Source: Dama dama
Lineage: Eukaryota; Chordata; Mammalia; Artiodactyla; Cervidae
NCBI RefSeq assembly: GCF_033118175.1
Contig: NC_083710.1
Coordinates: 41,819,501-41,883,500 of the forward strand
Direction: 5' to 3'
DNA: 64,000 nucleotides
This document shows positions 23,438 through 34,698 of the stretch, in pieces; position 1 is the first letter of the stretch; each line of letters opens with the position of its first letter. The position numbers were made by a program, and so were the translations under genes. Below the pieces are notes generated by a model, which saw nothing but the letters and a program-made list of their open reading frames with translations, was not told where the DNA came from and ran no database searches.

Positions 23438-26400
23438 GGACACATAAGTTCAAGATTAACATCAATGAAAGACTGATAGTTCTTTAAAATTTTATGATTC
23501 TGAAATATTCAAAAATAAATATTAAATTCATCAAAACATTATTCTAGGTACATATTATGAATGTTTTGTTCATTTATTGTTGCTTTCCTCTGCAGTTTCC
23601 CTTCCACAGACACTTTAAAATATGAATTCCCTGATGGTTCCAATGTACAGGTTACTAATAAATAATTTTTTATTCATCTGGAATTTCTTTTTGAATTAAC
23701 ATTGCTTTATTAATTTTCTGGAACTTTTAGCTCTTGTCTTGCTCATTTAAAGAATAATTGATCTTCTTTTTAATTGGTGAGTGCCCTTGACGGGTTCTCC
23801 TTTCCTTCACGGGCACACAAAAATAAGACTCTTGCATTTATGATGAACACATAACTTAGATTTTTATATTCTCCTCATTTTGAGGGTCTCTTAAAGATAT
23901 ACTTTGGTAATTTGTCTTACAAAATCTCACTTCCCTCTCTACCCATCACTTCTCACAGCCTTGTTCTCAGTCAGTCCCATTCCTCATAAGTATCCTTGAA
24001 GAAACAGTTGGCATGACAGGTTTGGGGCAAGGTCATTGTTAGTGTCCAGTTGGAGACAAAACTTCAACTGAGTTCCTGGAATACTTTATTTCCTTGGCCT
24101 TCATACTCCCTTAGAGGATTTTGCCTTATCTATTTCCTCATTTAACTTTCTTTCTGCTAAATTTCTGTTTACTGAAGGAGATAATTAGCTCTGGGTGATT
24201 ATGATAATTTTGTCTTCACTCTCCAGTTATCCTCCCAATAGGCACACACACACACACACACAAATGCTTAGCAAACTGGTTCTTTGTGCCTGTTGGAGAA
24301 ATGCAAGCTTTATGAGTAGCTTCTGTTATTAGGATGTTTTAGATTTATATATCTACTTCCAGAATTTCTTCTTAACCTACCATCTGCTTCAGTTCAAATC
24401 AGGAGTAAAATAAATGTCAAGATTATTGCCTGCTTAATTTTTTTTTTCTCTCTTGTATCTTATTTTCACACAGACACAAAAAATTTTGTTTGGTTTATGT
24501 GAGGGGAGAATGGGCAGGATTAAGAACTAAGAGACTTCCTTTTGCTTTTTCTTGCTTCTCAAAGCCAGTTGGGAGAGTAGGCAATCACCTGCATTTACAT
24601 CTGTTTTCTTCTTGGACTATTGTGATGTATAGATATAAATATAGATGAAGAAAGAAATACAGCTATAGATATACAGAGATACAAGTTGAAATCAGACAAA
24701 TTTCCGTTTTCCTTTCACTTTTTTCCCCACTTTTTAGCAATATTGAGTAGAGTTTTTTTAATCTGGCAGTACTCAGCCAACACAAGTCACAATTTAGTGG
24801 TGAACTTGGGCTTCCATAAGTTTGATTTAACTAGACTTAAACTTCTTAATTTCTTTACTATGGAAATTATGCTTTTAATCTGTGCAGTTTACATATACTT
24901 AAAGAACATGCAAACCATGTGTCTATAAAGCAAAATTTAATTTGTTCTCATCGCTTTCTTGACAGAGTTCTAGTAACACTTCAGAGTAGGAAAGGCACAG
25001 TCACTACAAGTTTGAAGTTTTGAATCTTGTTTAAATTAGGTCTCTGAACACATGGACTTGGTTAAGCTTTGGTAAAAATTAAGATACAATAGTTGAGCAT
25101 TAGTGAACACAGCAAAGTAAATATTTTGACTCAAGTATTTCAAAAAGTATTGGGATGTAAACAGCTGATTGATACTATCTTTTGAAAAAAGAAAAGGTTA
25201 ATGTTTATGATAATGGTTTTTCTGAAAAAAAAAAAAAATGGCATTATTTGCAACTTATATCACCCTTGTCAAGTGTTGTCTAGATTGCAATACAATGTCA
25301 TATTGATGAAGATGGTACACTAAGAAATTTGTTTTGGTAGAAACTAGAGGTAAGTGGCTGTCGACGGTTTGCATTCGTTTAAAGAAAGTCACATTTTGCT
25401 TAATTCTCACTTTTTTAGTAACTAAATGAATGCTATTACTTTAGTGTATCCTGTATAACAGAGCCTTTAATGAAAATAATAGAGTGATAAAAGAGAATTA
25501 ACAATTAAAAGAGAATCTAGTTATCTTCCTTCCAATTCAGGCAAATGTTCTGCCAAATTTTTGACATATAATTGGCCACTGTTGGCAAAATAAAATAATC
25601 CTGTCAACAAATTTCCCTTCATATCAATATTATAGAGAGATGGAAACAGTTTAATCTTAAATAAACATTATGAATGTGCATGCATGTATGTTAACAAAAA
25701 ATGACTACAAGTCTGGATGGAATATTACACAAGTTGAACAGTAAAGAGGAAGAAAAATTAAAACTCCTCTTGTCTCTTTGAGAAACAAATAGATGTACCC
25801 AGTGATTGTCTCCTGTGTTCATTATGAGAAGGTTAATTTCAATTTTACTTATACATGGTACCAAGAGTCAGAAAGACTGTAACTTTAAATTGTAAAATCA
25901 AACCTTTGGTCCTGTTATCTAGCCTATTCTGCTTTCAAGGAGACCTCCTACAGAGAGGGATGAGTAGGGATGCAACTGTTGCCTCACTGCTCAAAGAAAA
26001 TGTTTTTATTTTACCTTTATTTAATCTTCTGTTTCAATGCTTACTTCCTTCTTTCCCTTATTCATATGTGATATCCTCTTACCTATTTGCTATATGATGC
26101 TCTACACACAAAATTTATCATTTTTAATATTTAATTATGACATATTCATAGATATCTCTTTCCTTTAACTAGATTCCAGGTTCATAAAAGAGGAATTCTA
26201 TTTTGTTCTTGGTTTCCTAGCCAACCTCTAGTGTGTGCTTGGAAGATATTGAAATTATTTTTATTGATGTAAGTAAAATTTTATCATTATCCCTATTAAA
26301 ATGCAATGTCCACAACAGAAAAAGTATCCCAGTGCAAAGAATGGACCTTACTCTTTGTACTTCACACACTTTACTAAAATTTCCAGGCTTTTGTGAATAT

Positions 26401-27204
26401 TGATTTTTCTACTGCCAGGAGCATCATGAATTATTATGCCCTTGCAGCTGAGCATGCTTACCCAATCTTTTTATTTCTATTTGCTTGTATTAGCATGGAC
26501 TTATGCATTTTTCACTACAAACTGTATCTAATGCTCATTTCATACTTATTTTTGCTCTATTAATGGTTTTTCTATTTTGAGAACCAAACAATCTAAGGAT
26601 TGGGTAATTGTATAAATGAAGGATGATCAGTGTGATGCACAAATCATTTTTGACCCAGTGTTATAAATGTTTAATTTCCATGATTTCTAATGTGACCTCT
26701 CCACCAACACAGCTTAATTGCACTTTTAAGGGCAGTACTGCTTTTTAAATTAGAATCTGCTTCCATACAAAAAGAAAGATTCAGAAGCTGCAAATATCTT
26801 CAAGCTCTTTTTTTAGTTTGAAATTGTGCAGCATTTTTACTTAGGCTTTGATTGAAGTGAGTATTCTTGGCGTGATGTGGTCAGCTATTCTGTTGAGTTT
26901 CTTTAACAGAAAAAGACTAAAATGTATGCAGACAGTTTTCAGTTGGAGCAACTGAACAGTACAGAAATAAATGGAAAGAAAATGGGATACAGCCAAAACA
27001 AGTTATAATGGCTTAGAGAATGTCTTAAAAAAAATACACCTTTAACACAATGTCCATTCAGAAAACCAAAACTATGCCATTCAACTTTCTCATGTCCACC
27101 TGTGTGTGCTTTAAACATTGAAACACCACAGATGTGTGAACTATTAATGAAAGCTAATGTGTTTTCTAACATGTCCAAATAAATGTTGAATAAAAATAGA
27201 TATT
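23438..27204. other. Longest repeat-poor stretch in the window
   Basis: About 3.8 kb with no SINE, LINE or LTR that I recognise. It holds a (CA)n tract at 24244-24262 and short homopolymers. Frames such as 24686-24928, 25855-26097 and 26939-27319 (minus) have no known family and no codon pattern I would defend. Confidence 0.6.
24244..24262. repeat. (CA)n microsatellite
   Basis: About nine uninterrupted CA units. Confidence 0.95.
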
Positions 27205-27462
27205 TGGATTCAGTGGGAAAAGGAGAGAGTAGGATGATTTGAAAAAATAGCCTTGAAACATATACATTGCCATATGTTAAACAGATGAACAGTGTAAGTT
27301 TGATGCATGAAGAGGGCAACCAAAGCCAGTGTTCTGGGACAACCTAGAAGGATAGGATGGGGAGGGAGGTAGGAGTGGGGTTCAGGATGTGGGGGACACA
27401 TGTATACATACCCATGGCTGATTCATGTTGATGTATGACAGAAACCATCACAACATTTTTTT
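27205..27462 (+). mobile_element. L1 3'UTR fragment
   Basis: From ggaaaaggagagagtaggat through the G-rich tract (27357-27395) to aaaccatcacaacatt. This is the same 3'UTR as in the L1 at 22.3-22.6 kb, without ORF2. Confidence 0.88.
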
Positions 27463-27647
27463 CTATGTTAAAACAGCTTATTAAGAATAAGCAAAATCAT
27501 TGCATAATATTATTGCATATATTTTTGAGAAGATATATAACCTTGATGACTTTAAAATTTTTCACATGAAAAGTGTTTGATATTAACCTGAGAAATCAAT
27601 ACATCATCAAGCAGAATCTTCTTTGTAATGAAGGGAAAATTATTTTC

Positions 27648-30351
27648 TTTTTTTAAATTAATTAATTTATTTTAACTGGAAGATAATTACTTTACAATAT
27701 TGTAGTGGTTTTTGGTATACATTGACATGAATCAGCCACGGGCATACAGGTGACCCCCACCCCAAACCTCCCTCTCACCTCCCTCCCCATCCCATCCCTC
27801 AGAGTTGTCCCAGTGCACTGACTTTTAGTGCCCTGTTTGATGCATTGAACTTGGACTGGTCATCTGTTTCACATATGATAATATATATGTTTCAATGCTA
27901 TTCTCTCAAATCTTTTCATCCTCACCTTCTCCCACAGAGTCCAAAAGTCTGTTCTTTATATCTGTGTTCCTTTTGCTGTCTCGCATACAAGATCATTGTT
28001 ACCATCTTTCTAAATTCTAAATATATGCATTAATATACTGTATTGGTGTTTTTCTTTCTGGCTTCAATTCAGTTCAGTTGCTCAGTCATGTCTGACTATT
28101 TGTGACCCCATGGACTGCAGCACGCCAGGCTTCCCAGTCCATCACCAACTCCAGGAATTTACTCAAACTCATGTCCATTGAGTCGGTGATGCCATCCAAC
28201 CATCTCATCCTCTGTCATCCCCTTCTCCTCCTGCCCTCAATCTTTCCCAGCATCAGGGTCTTTTCAAATGAGTCAGTTCTTTGCATTGGGTGGCCAAAGT
28301 ATTGGAGTTTCAGCTTCAGCATCAGTCTTCCCAATGAATATTGAGGCCTGATCTCCTTTAGGATGGACTGGTTGGATCTCCTTGAAGTCCAAGGGACTCT
28401 CAAGAGTCTTCTCCAACACCATGGTTCAAAAGCATCAATTCTTTGGCGCTCAGCTTTCTTCACCATCCAACTCTCATAACCATACATGACTACTGGAAAA
28501 ACCATAACTTTGACTAGACGGACCATTGTCAGCAAAGTAATGTCTCTGCTTTTAAATATACTGTCTATGTTTGGTCATAACTTTCCTTCCAAGGAGTAAG
28601 TGTCTTTCAATTTCATGACAACAGTCACTATCTGTAGTGATTTTGGAGCCCTCAAAAATAAAACCTGTCACTGTTTCCACTGTTTCCCCATCTATTTCCT
28701 ATGAAGTGATGGGACCAGATGCCATGATCTTTGTTTTCTGAATGTTGAGCTTTAAGCCAACTTTTTCTCTCTCCTCTTTCACTTCCATCAAGAGGCTCTT
28801 TAGTTCTACTTCTTCACTTTTTGCCATAAAAGTGGTGTCATCTGCATATCTGAGGTTATTGGTATTTCTCCTGGCAATCTTGATTCCAACTTGTGCTTCA
28901 TCCAGCCCAGCATTTCTCATGTATACTCAACATATAAGTTACATAAGCAGGGTGACAATATACAGCCTTAATGTATTGCTTTCCCTATTTGGAACCAGTT
29001 CTTTGTTCCATGTCCAGTTCTAACTGTTGGTCCCTGACCTGCATACAGATTTCTCAAGAGGCAGGTCAGGTGGTCTGATATTCCCATCTCTTTAAGAATT
29101 GTCCACGGTTTGTTGTAGTCCACACAGTCAGAGGCTTTGGCATAGTTTATAAAGCAGAAGTAGAAATATCTACTTCTGACTTGCTTCACTCTGTATAATA
29201 GTCTCCAGTTTTATCCACCTCATTAGAACTGATTCAAATGTATTCTTTTTAATAGCTAAGAAATATTCGATTGCTTTCTTATTCCACAGCTTTCTTACCC
29301 ATTCATCTGCCGATGGACATCTAGGTTGCTTTTATGTCCTAGCTATTGTAAACAGTGCTGCGATGAACATTGGGGTACACGTGTCTCTTTCAATTCTGGT
29401 TTCCCCAGTGTGTGTGCCCAGCAGTGGGATTGCTGGGTCGTATGACAATTATATTTCCTGTTTTTTAAGCAATCTCCACACTGTTCTCCATAGTGGCTGT
29501 ACTAGTTTGCATTCCCACCAACAGTGTAAGAGGGTTCACTTTTTTCTGCACCTTCTCCAGCATTTATTGTTTATATACTTTTTGATAGTAGCCATTCTGA
29601 CCGGCATGAGGTGGTACCTCATTGTGGTTTTGATTTGCGTTTCTCTGATAGTGAGTGATGTTGAGCATCTTCTCATGTCTTTGTTAGCCATCTGTATGTC
29701 TTCTTTGGAGAAATGTCTGTTTAGGCCTTAATTCATATAGAAACACAAAAGACCCTGACAGGCAAAGCAGTCTTGAAAAGAAGAATGGAGCTGGAGGAAT
29801 CGAGTATGGTACTGGCACAAAAAACAGAAATATCGACCAATAGAACAAGCTAGAAAGCCCAGAAATAAATCCATGCACCTATGGATACCTTATTTTTGAC
29901 AAAGGAGGTAACAATATACAATTGGGCAAAGACAGCCTCTTCAATAAATGGTGCTGAGAAAACTGGACAGCTACATGTAAAAGAATGAAATTAGAACACT
30001 TCCTAACACCATACCCAAAGATAAACTCAAAATGGATTAAAGAACTGAATGTAAGACCAGAAACTATAAAACTCTTAGAGGAAAACATAGGCAGAATACT
30101 TAATGACATAACTCAAAGCAAGATCCTCTATCACCCACCTCCTAGAGAAACAAAAATAAAAACAAATGTAAACGAGTGGGACCTGATTAAACTTAAAACC
30201 TTTTGTACAGCAAAGGAAACTATAAACAAGGTGAGAAGATAACCCTCAGAATAGGGGAAAATAATAGCAAATGAAACAACTGACAAAGGATTAATTTCCA
30301 GAATATACAATAAGCTCAATACCAGAAAAACAAACAGCCCAAACAAAATGT
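27648..30351 (-). mobile_element. L1 with inverted 5' part (twin-priming type), interrupted by BovB
   Basis: 27648-28064 and 29174-29729 are the minus-strand L1 3'UTR and ORF2 C-terminus. At 29729 the strand flips and 29730-30351 is plus-strand L1 ORF2. The far end of the inverted part (NTRKTNSPNKMWP, near 30351) is adjacent, in the L1 consensus, to the 5' end of the minus part (LNRHFSKED region), which is what twin priming predicts. A BovB sits inside at 28065-29173. I could not find a flanking target duplication. Confidence 0.8.
28065..29173 (-). mobile_element. BovB inserted in L1
   Basis: 5'-truncated BovB covering RT palm to 3' end. Frames 28920-28699 (NLRYADDTTFMAKSE, with the catalytic YADD) and 28535-28215 lie in succession. 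Flanked by ttctggctt (28056-28064) and ttctgactt (29174-29182), a 9-bp duplication with one mismatch. Confidence 0.93.
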
Positions 30352-30851
30352 GGCCCAGTTTTTGATTGGGTCATTTATTTTTCTGGTATTGAGCTGCTTG
30401 AGCTGCTTGTATATTTTTGAGATTAATTATTTGTTTGCTATTATTTTCTCCCATTCTGAAGGTTGTCTTTTCACCTTGCTTATAGTTTCCTTCGTTGTGC
30501 AAAAGTTTTTAAGTTTAATTAGGTCCCATTTGTTTATTTTTGCTTTTATTTCCATTACTATGGGAGGTAGGTCATAGAGAATCCTGCTATGATTTATGTC
30601 AGATAGTGTTTTGCCTATGTTTTCCTCTAGGAGTTTTATAGTTTCTGGTTTTACATTTAGACCTTTAATCCATTTTGAGTTTATTTCTGTTTATGGTGTT
30701 AGAACGTGTTCTAGCTTCATTCTTTTACAAGTGATTGGCCAGTTTTCCCCGCACCACTTGTTAAAGAGATTGTCTCTACTCCATTGTATATTCTTATTAT
30801 CACAATATTTTAAAGTAATTTTTCTCCAATTAAAATAAATAAATTTAAAAA
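30352..30851. mobile_element. Second small twin-primed-type L1 forming a palindrome
   Basis: 30352-30795 is minus-strand L1 ORF2 covering the same interval as the plus-strand arm 29925-30351. It is followed at 30801 by the plus-strand tip of an L1 3'UTR (cacaatattttaaagtaatt) and an A-rich tail. Inverted body plus a ~50-bp 3' tip is a twin-priming pattern. The join with the preceding arm at 30351/30352 has practically no spacer. Confidence 0.75.
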
Positions 30852-31461
30852 ATAGAGTGTAAGTTGCTGAAAAGTAAAATGTAGTTATATTAAATAAAAT
30901 TGTAAAGATATTAAAATAGCAATGTTCATATAAGTAAACAAATACTGATGAAATATAGAAAATGTATATATTAAAATATTTATTTTCTGTTTCTGTCTAT
31001 AAACAATAGAAATTATTGTTATGTAAAGTATATACTGTGGCTTATATGAGATTTTAAAGGGAGGTGCTTTGGGTTCTCCTTGTGTGATTAAATTCCACCA
31101 GTCTATTTTACAGAAACTGCAGCACTAATTAGACTCACTGTAATTTTTAATTTTGAAATGATTGCTTATATGTGCTTCAACACTATGGATACATTAAAAT
31201 AGCCTTTTTCACATTCTGCTTTATTACAAGGTGTGTTCTGATACTGTACTTTATGTTAGTCTTCTTTGCTACATAAAATAAATTCAGCATATTTTCTATA
31301 TGTTCTAAGATGTTTGGTCTTTTTCTGTTTTCAAAGAATTAAATGTTATTGAGAACTAAAAGTGCATGATGTTTTACCAGAAACTGTAAGAAAACATGGA
31401 AATAATTCAGATAGAAGCATAGAGAACAGATAAAAACATCTTGCACAGTTTTCACGTGGAT
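30852..31461. other. Unique AT-rich DNA
   Basis: No recognised repeat or coding sequence. Confidence 0.55.
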
Positions 31462-31657
31462 TTATTGTGCCATGCTCAGTCACTCAGTCGTGTCCAACAC
31501 TTTGTGACTCTATGGACTGTAGCCTGCCAGGCTCCTCTGTCCTAGAATGAGTTGCTTTGCCCTCCTCAGGGGATCTTCCCAATCCAGGGATCAAATTAAA
31601 GTCTTCTCTGCAATCGCAGGCAGATTCCTTACGGTCTGGTTCACCAGGGAAGTCCAT
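31462..31657 (-). mobile_element. Bov-tA SINE with internal deletion
   Basis: Reverse-oriented (ctcagtcactcagtcgtgtc to ttcaccagggaagtc). About 30 bp around the normal ccaggcaagaatactgg block are missing. Confidence 0.88.
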
Positions 31658-32106
31658 GGTAAATATCTTAGGGGCAAAGATAAAAAAACAGAATTCTGTG
31701 GCAGGTGTATTCACAAATTTTTCAATTTCTCTTAATTGCTTTAATATAGTTTATTGTGACATATTCTAATTAACATTAAAATACATTTTACTCACAGCGT
31801 TTTTTTTTAACATTATATTTCAATTAGACTGAATTTACATCATCCAATAAACCCATTATTCATAAGACAAAAACTTTGAAACAGAACAATGAAACTAGAG
31901 AAAGTTACCTAATTCATAAACAAGATTATGTTTTTCAATTTCTACTACTGTTTATCAATACATTAAATAATGAAGATATATCTATAAAGAAACTGGTAAT
32001 GTGCATATGTACACATACTTTGCTTCTATACATTAATGCAAGATCCATTTCAGTTCTACTAGCCAGGTGAGTAGAAGTGTTATAGTTAAATTTTGAATCA
32101 AGCATT
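31658..32106. other. Unique AT-rich DNA
   Basis: No repeat or gene recognised. Confidence 0.5.
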
Positions 32107-32133
32107 AAGCATTTGTTTGTTTGTTTGTTTGTT
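32107..32133. repeat. (GTTT)n, A-rich tail of the pseudogene
   Basis: On the minus strand this reads (AAAC)n immediately 3' of the MAPK1-like copy, consistent with a decayed poly-A tail. Confidence 0.7.
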
Positions 32134-32765
32134 ACTATAAAGAATAGGAATTTAGGCAAAAAGGAAAAATCATTAAATTTAGATTAGCTAAGACTGGTTT
32201 CTTCATGTTTTGTAACTCAAGGAAGGGTGAAACATGATTACATACAGAGAACATTTTAGATTTGAGTTCTTTGAGCTTTTCCTTGGGCAAGTCGTCCAAT
32301 TCCATGTCAAACTTGAAGGGCGCTTCAGTGATGGGCTCATCACTTGGGTCATAGTACTGCTCCAGGTACAGGTGGGCCAGAGCCTGCTCCACCTCAATCT
32401 TCTTGTGAGGGTTGAAGGTCAACATTTTGTCCAGTAAATCCAGAGCTTTGGAGTCAGCATTTGGGAAAAGCCTGTTCCATGACACCTTATTTTTGTGTGG
32501 AAGAGAGAGCAGATAGTTTCTAGCTTTTAAATTTTTTATACAATTCAGGTCTTCCTGAGATGAGGATCCAAGAATACTCAGAACATGTTTTAACTGGTTG
32601 AGGTAATGCTTCCTGGGGAAGATGGCACACTGTTGGAGAGCATCTCTGCCAGGATGCAGCCCACAGAACAGATGTCGATGGACTTGGTGTAGCTCTTGAA
32701 ATTCAACATGATTTCTGGAGCCCAGTACCAGCAAGTGGCCATATTCTCTATCAGGAACCCTATGT
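32134..32765 (-). pseudogene. MAPK1: MAPK1 (ERK2) processed pseudogene, C-terminal half
   Basis: Encodes an intronless relative of ERK2, the Ser/Thr MAP kinase, from the activation loop to the C-lobe. Reading down from 32765: GFLIEN (32743-32751 stands where the phosphorylated TEY should be), then ATCWYWAPEIM, keeping the APE motif, and SVGCILAEMLSN. A one-base frameshift follows near 32626-32632. Then come IFPRKHYLNQLKHVLSILG, QEDLNCIKNLKARNYLLSLP, ALDLLDKMLTFNPHK and ELDDLPKEKLKEL. The usual last 14 residues are absent; different sequence runs to an AAAC-rich tail. The N-lobe and catalytic loop are missing. Loss of TEY, the frameshift and the truncation show it is dead. The 5' side abuts a BovB. 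Confidence 0.93.
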
Positions 32766-33150
32766 GGTCAGTTCAGTTCAGTTCAGTCACTCAGTAGTGT
32801 CTGACTCTACAATCTCATGGACTACAGCATGCCAGGCTTCCCTATCCATCACCAACTCCTGGAGCCTATTCAAACTCATGTCCATTGAGTTGGTGATGAC
32901 ATCCAACCATCTCATCCTCTGTCACCCCCTTCTCCTCTTGCCTTCAATCTTGCCCAGCATCTAGGTCTTGTCCAGTGAGTCAGTTCTTCATATAAGGTAG
33001 CCAAAGCATTGGAGTTTCAGCTTCAGCATCAGTCCTTCCAATGAATATTCAGGACTGATTGCCTTAAGGATTGACTGGTTGGATGTCCTTGCAGTCCAAG
33101 GGACACTCAAGAGTCTTCTCCAACACCATAGTTCAAAAGCATCAATTTTA
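32766..33150 (-). mobile_element. BovB 3' end abutting the MAPK1 pseudogene
   Basis: Reverse-oriented BovB tail and RT C-terminus (frame to 32988, with ELWCWRRLLSVPWTARTSNQ). It either inserted into the pseudogene or marks its 5' limit. Beyond it (33150-33185) only a faint trace could be kinase sequence, too weak to call. Confidence 0.9.
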
Positions 33151-34688
33151 GATTTAGGGTCGGCACAATCAAAGAAGTGAATGCTGTGTTTTATCAAAAT
33201 GAAATTTGTACATCACTAGATATCATGCATACCTGTCATGATGTCATGATATATGATGTCATGATCATAAAAAATCATCCTAAATACTCACTATGTTCTA
33301 TGTATATTTAAATTCATATACATATGAATATGCATATTAATTGAAGTGTTTTCATACAAGCTTTCAAAATATATTTTCCCTTTAAAAAATGATCCGGGGA
33401 TTACGTAGTTGTGGGTACCAGTATCCTAATATAGATAGGGAGTAGGAGTATCAAGAATAGATTAGGTATTGTTTTAAGGAATGGGAACAAAGACATTTTG
33501 ATGATAGGGCATGTATTATCAGTGAACTTTAAAGGCAATTGAAGGGTTCAGATGTGAAATTATAAGTAACAAGAGATTAATATAGATTACTGATTATAGC
33601 TGTGGAATGAAGAAAACATACATTTAAGAATATGATTAGAAATGGTATTTGAGGAAAGATTTGGTGAGCAAAATGTCAAGAGCCAGGCATACCTAAGAAG
33701 AATTATTTCAGTAAAGTCAAATATTACCCTGCATGTGGCTATTGTGAGTTTACAGCAAACTAGGACAGTTGCATAGAAATGTGTTGTATCTAGCTAGAAA
33801 AATGGAATTAGAGATTCAGTAACTTTCATGGTGAAAATATTAAAAACAGCAAAATGAAGTTATAATACTGTCTACCCTCTCAATGCTAAAATAAATAAAT
33901 AAAGGCAAAGAGTAAGAACTGGATATTTCTGTGATTAGGTTAAAACAAAATTATTGTAGCTTGATATTGCTAGTATGTATCAGAGCCTCATGTAGTCACC
34001 TCCAGGAGTAGTTCTCAACAGAAAGAGATTTTTTTAAAAGAATTTTGAGTAAATTTTTGATTTTACTTTTTGCCAATATGACATATCTCTTAGTCTCTTT
34101 CAGTTATGTACTAGTTTAGATGCATATACGTATACACAATTTTCCACTACCCTTTACAAAACATTTCTTTACTTTGGATTAAGGTTTAAGCTTGATAAAA
34201 CATCAAGCATGATGCCTAGTGCTATAGAACTTGATTAAGAACAGGTCCATTATTTTATGCAATTCAAAAGCAAAGCCAATTAAAGATCACATTTATATTC
34301 ATGTGAGTCAATATAATTTAATAGATAAATAGGGTTTTAAATTCAGAAAAACACTGTTTCAATGTGTGTTGTCCCATTTGCTAGTGTTCACTTACTAGAT
34401 ATAACTCAAACCAACTATCATGTGGTAACAGGTTTATATTTTACAAATTTTTGAAATACTAGTTCTTATTATCAATAATATTTTTAAAATGACAGTAAAT
34501 AGTGTCAGCCTGAAATACAAAGTGTATGTGAAATAAGTTAGATACTCAAAAATTAGAATTTTATTCTATTTCTTCAAAAAACATCAAGACAGAGAATATA
34601 AGCTTTGTCAAGGATTAGTCAGAGTTAAGAGAAAAAAAAACATTTAAATATATTAAAATATTTTATAAAAAGTTGGATAGTTAGGGTC
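33151..34688. other. Unique AT-rich DNA
   Basis: 1.5 kb without recognised repeat, gene or microsatellite, apart from a small tgatgtcatgata near-repeat at 33235-33265. Confidence 0.55.
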
Positions 34689-34698
34689 AAAACAAGAT

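Noticed and set aside
24241..24262. Direct repeats as a possible CRISPR or tandem array
   Set aside because: Simple (CA)n; no spaced repeats anywhere and the genome is mammalian.
26939..27319. 126-codon minus frame
   Set aside because: Partly overlaps an L1 3'UTR fragment and shows no domain; chance frame in AT-rich DNA.
33150..33190. Continuation of the ERK2 pseudogene on the other side of the BovB (gattgtgccgaccct)
   Set aside because: Only a few residues could match the DFG-to-ADP region; too weak to claim, and no target duplication around the BovB.
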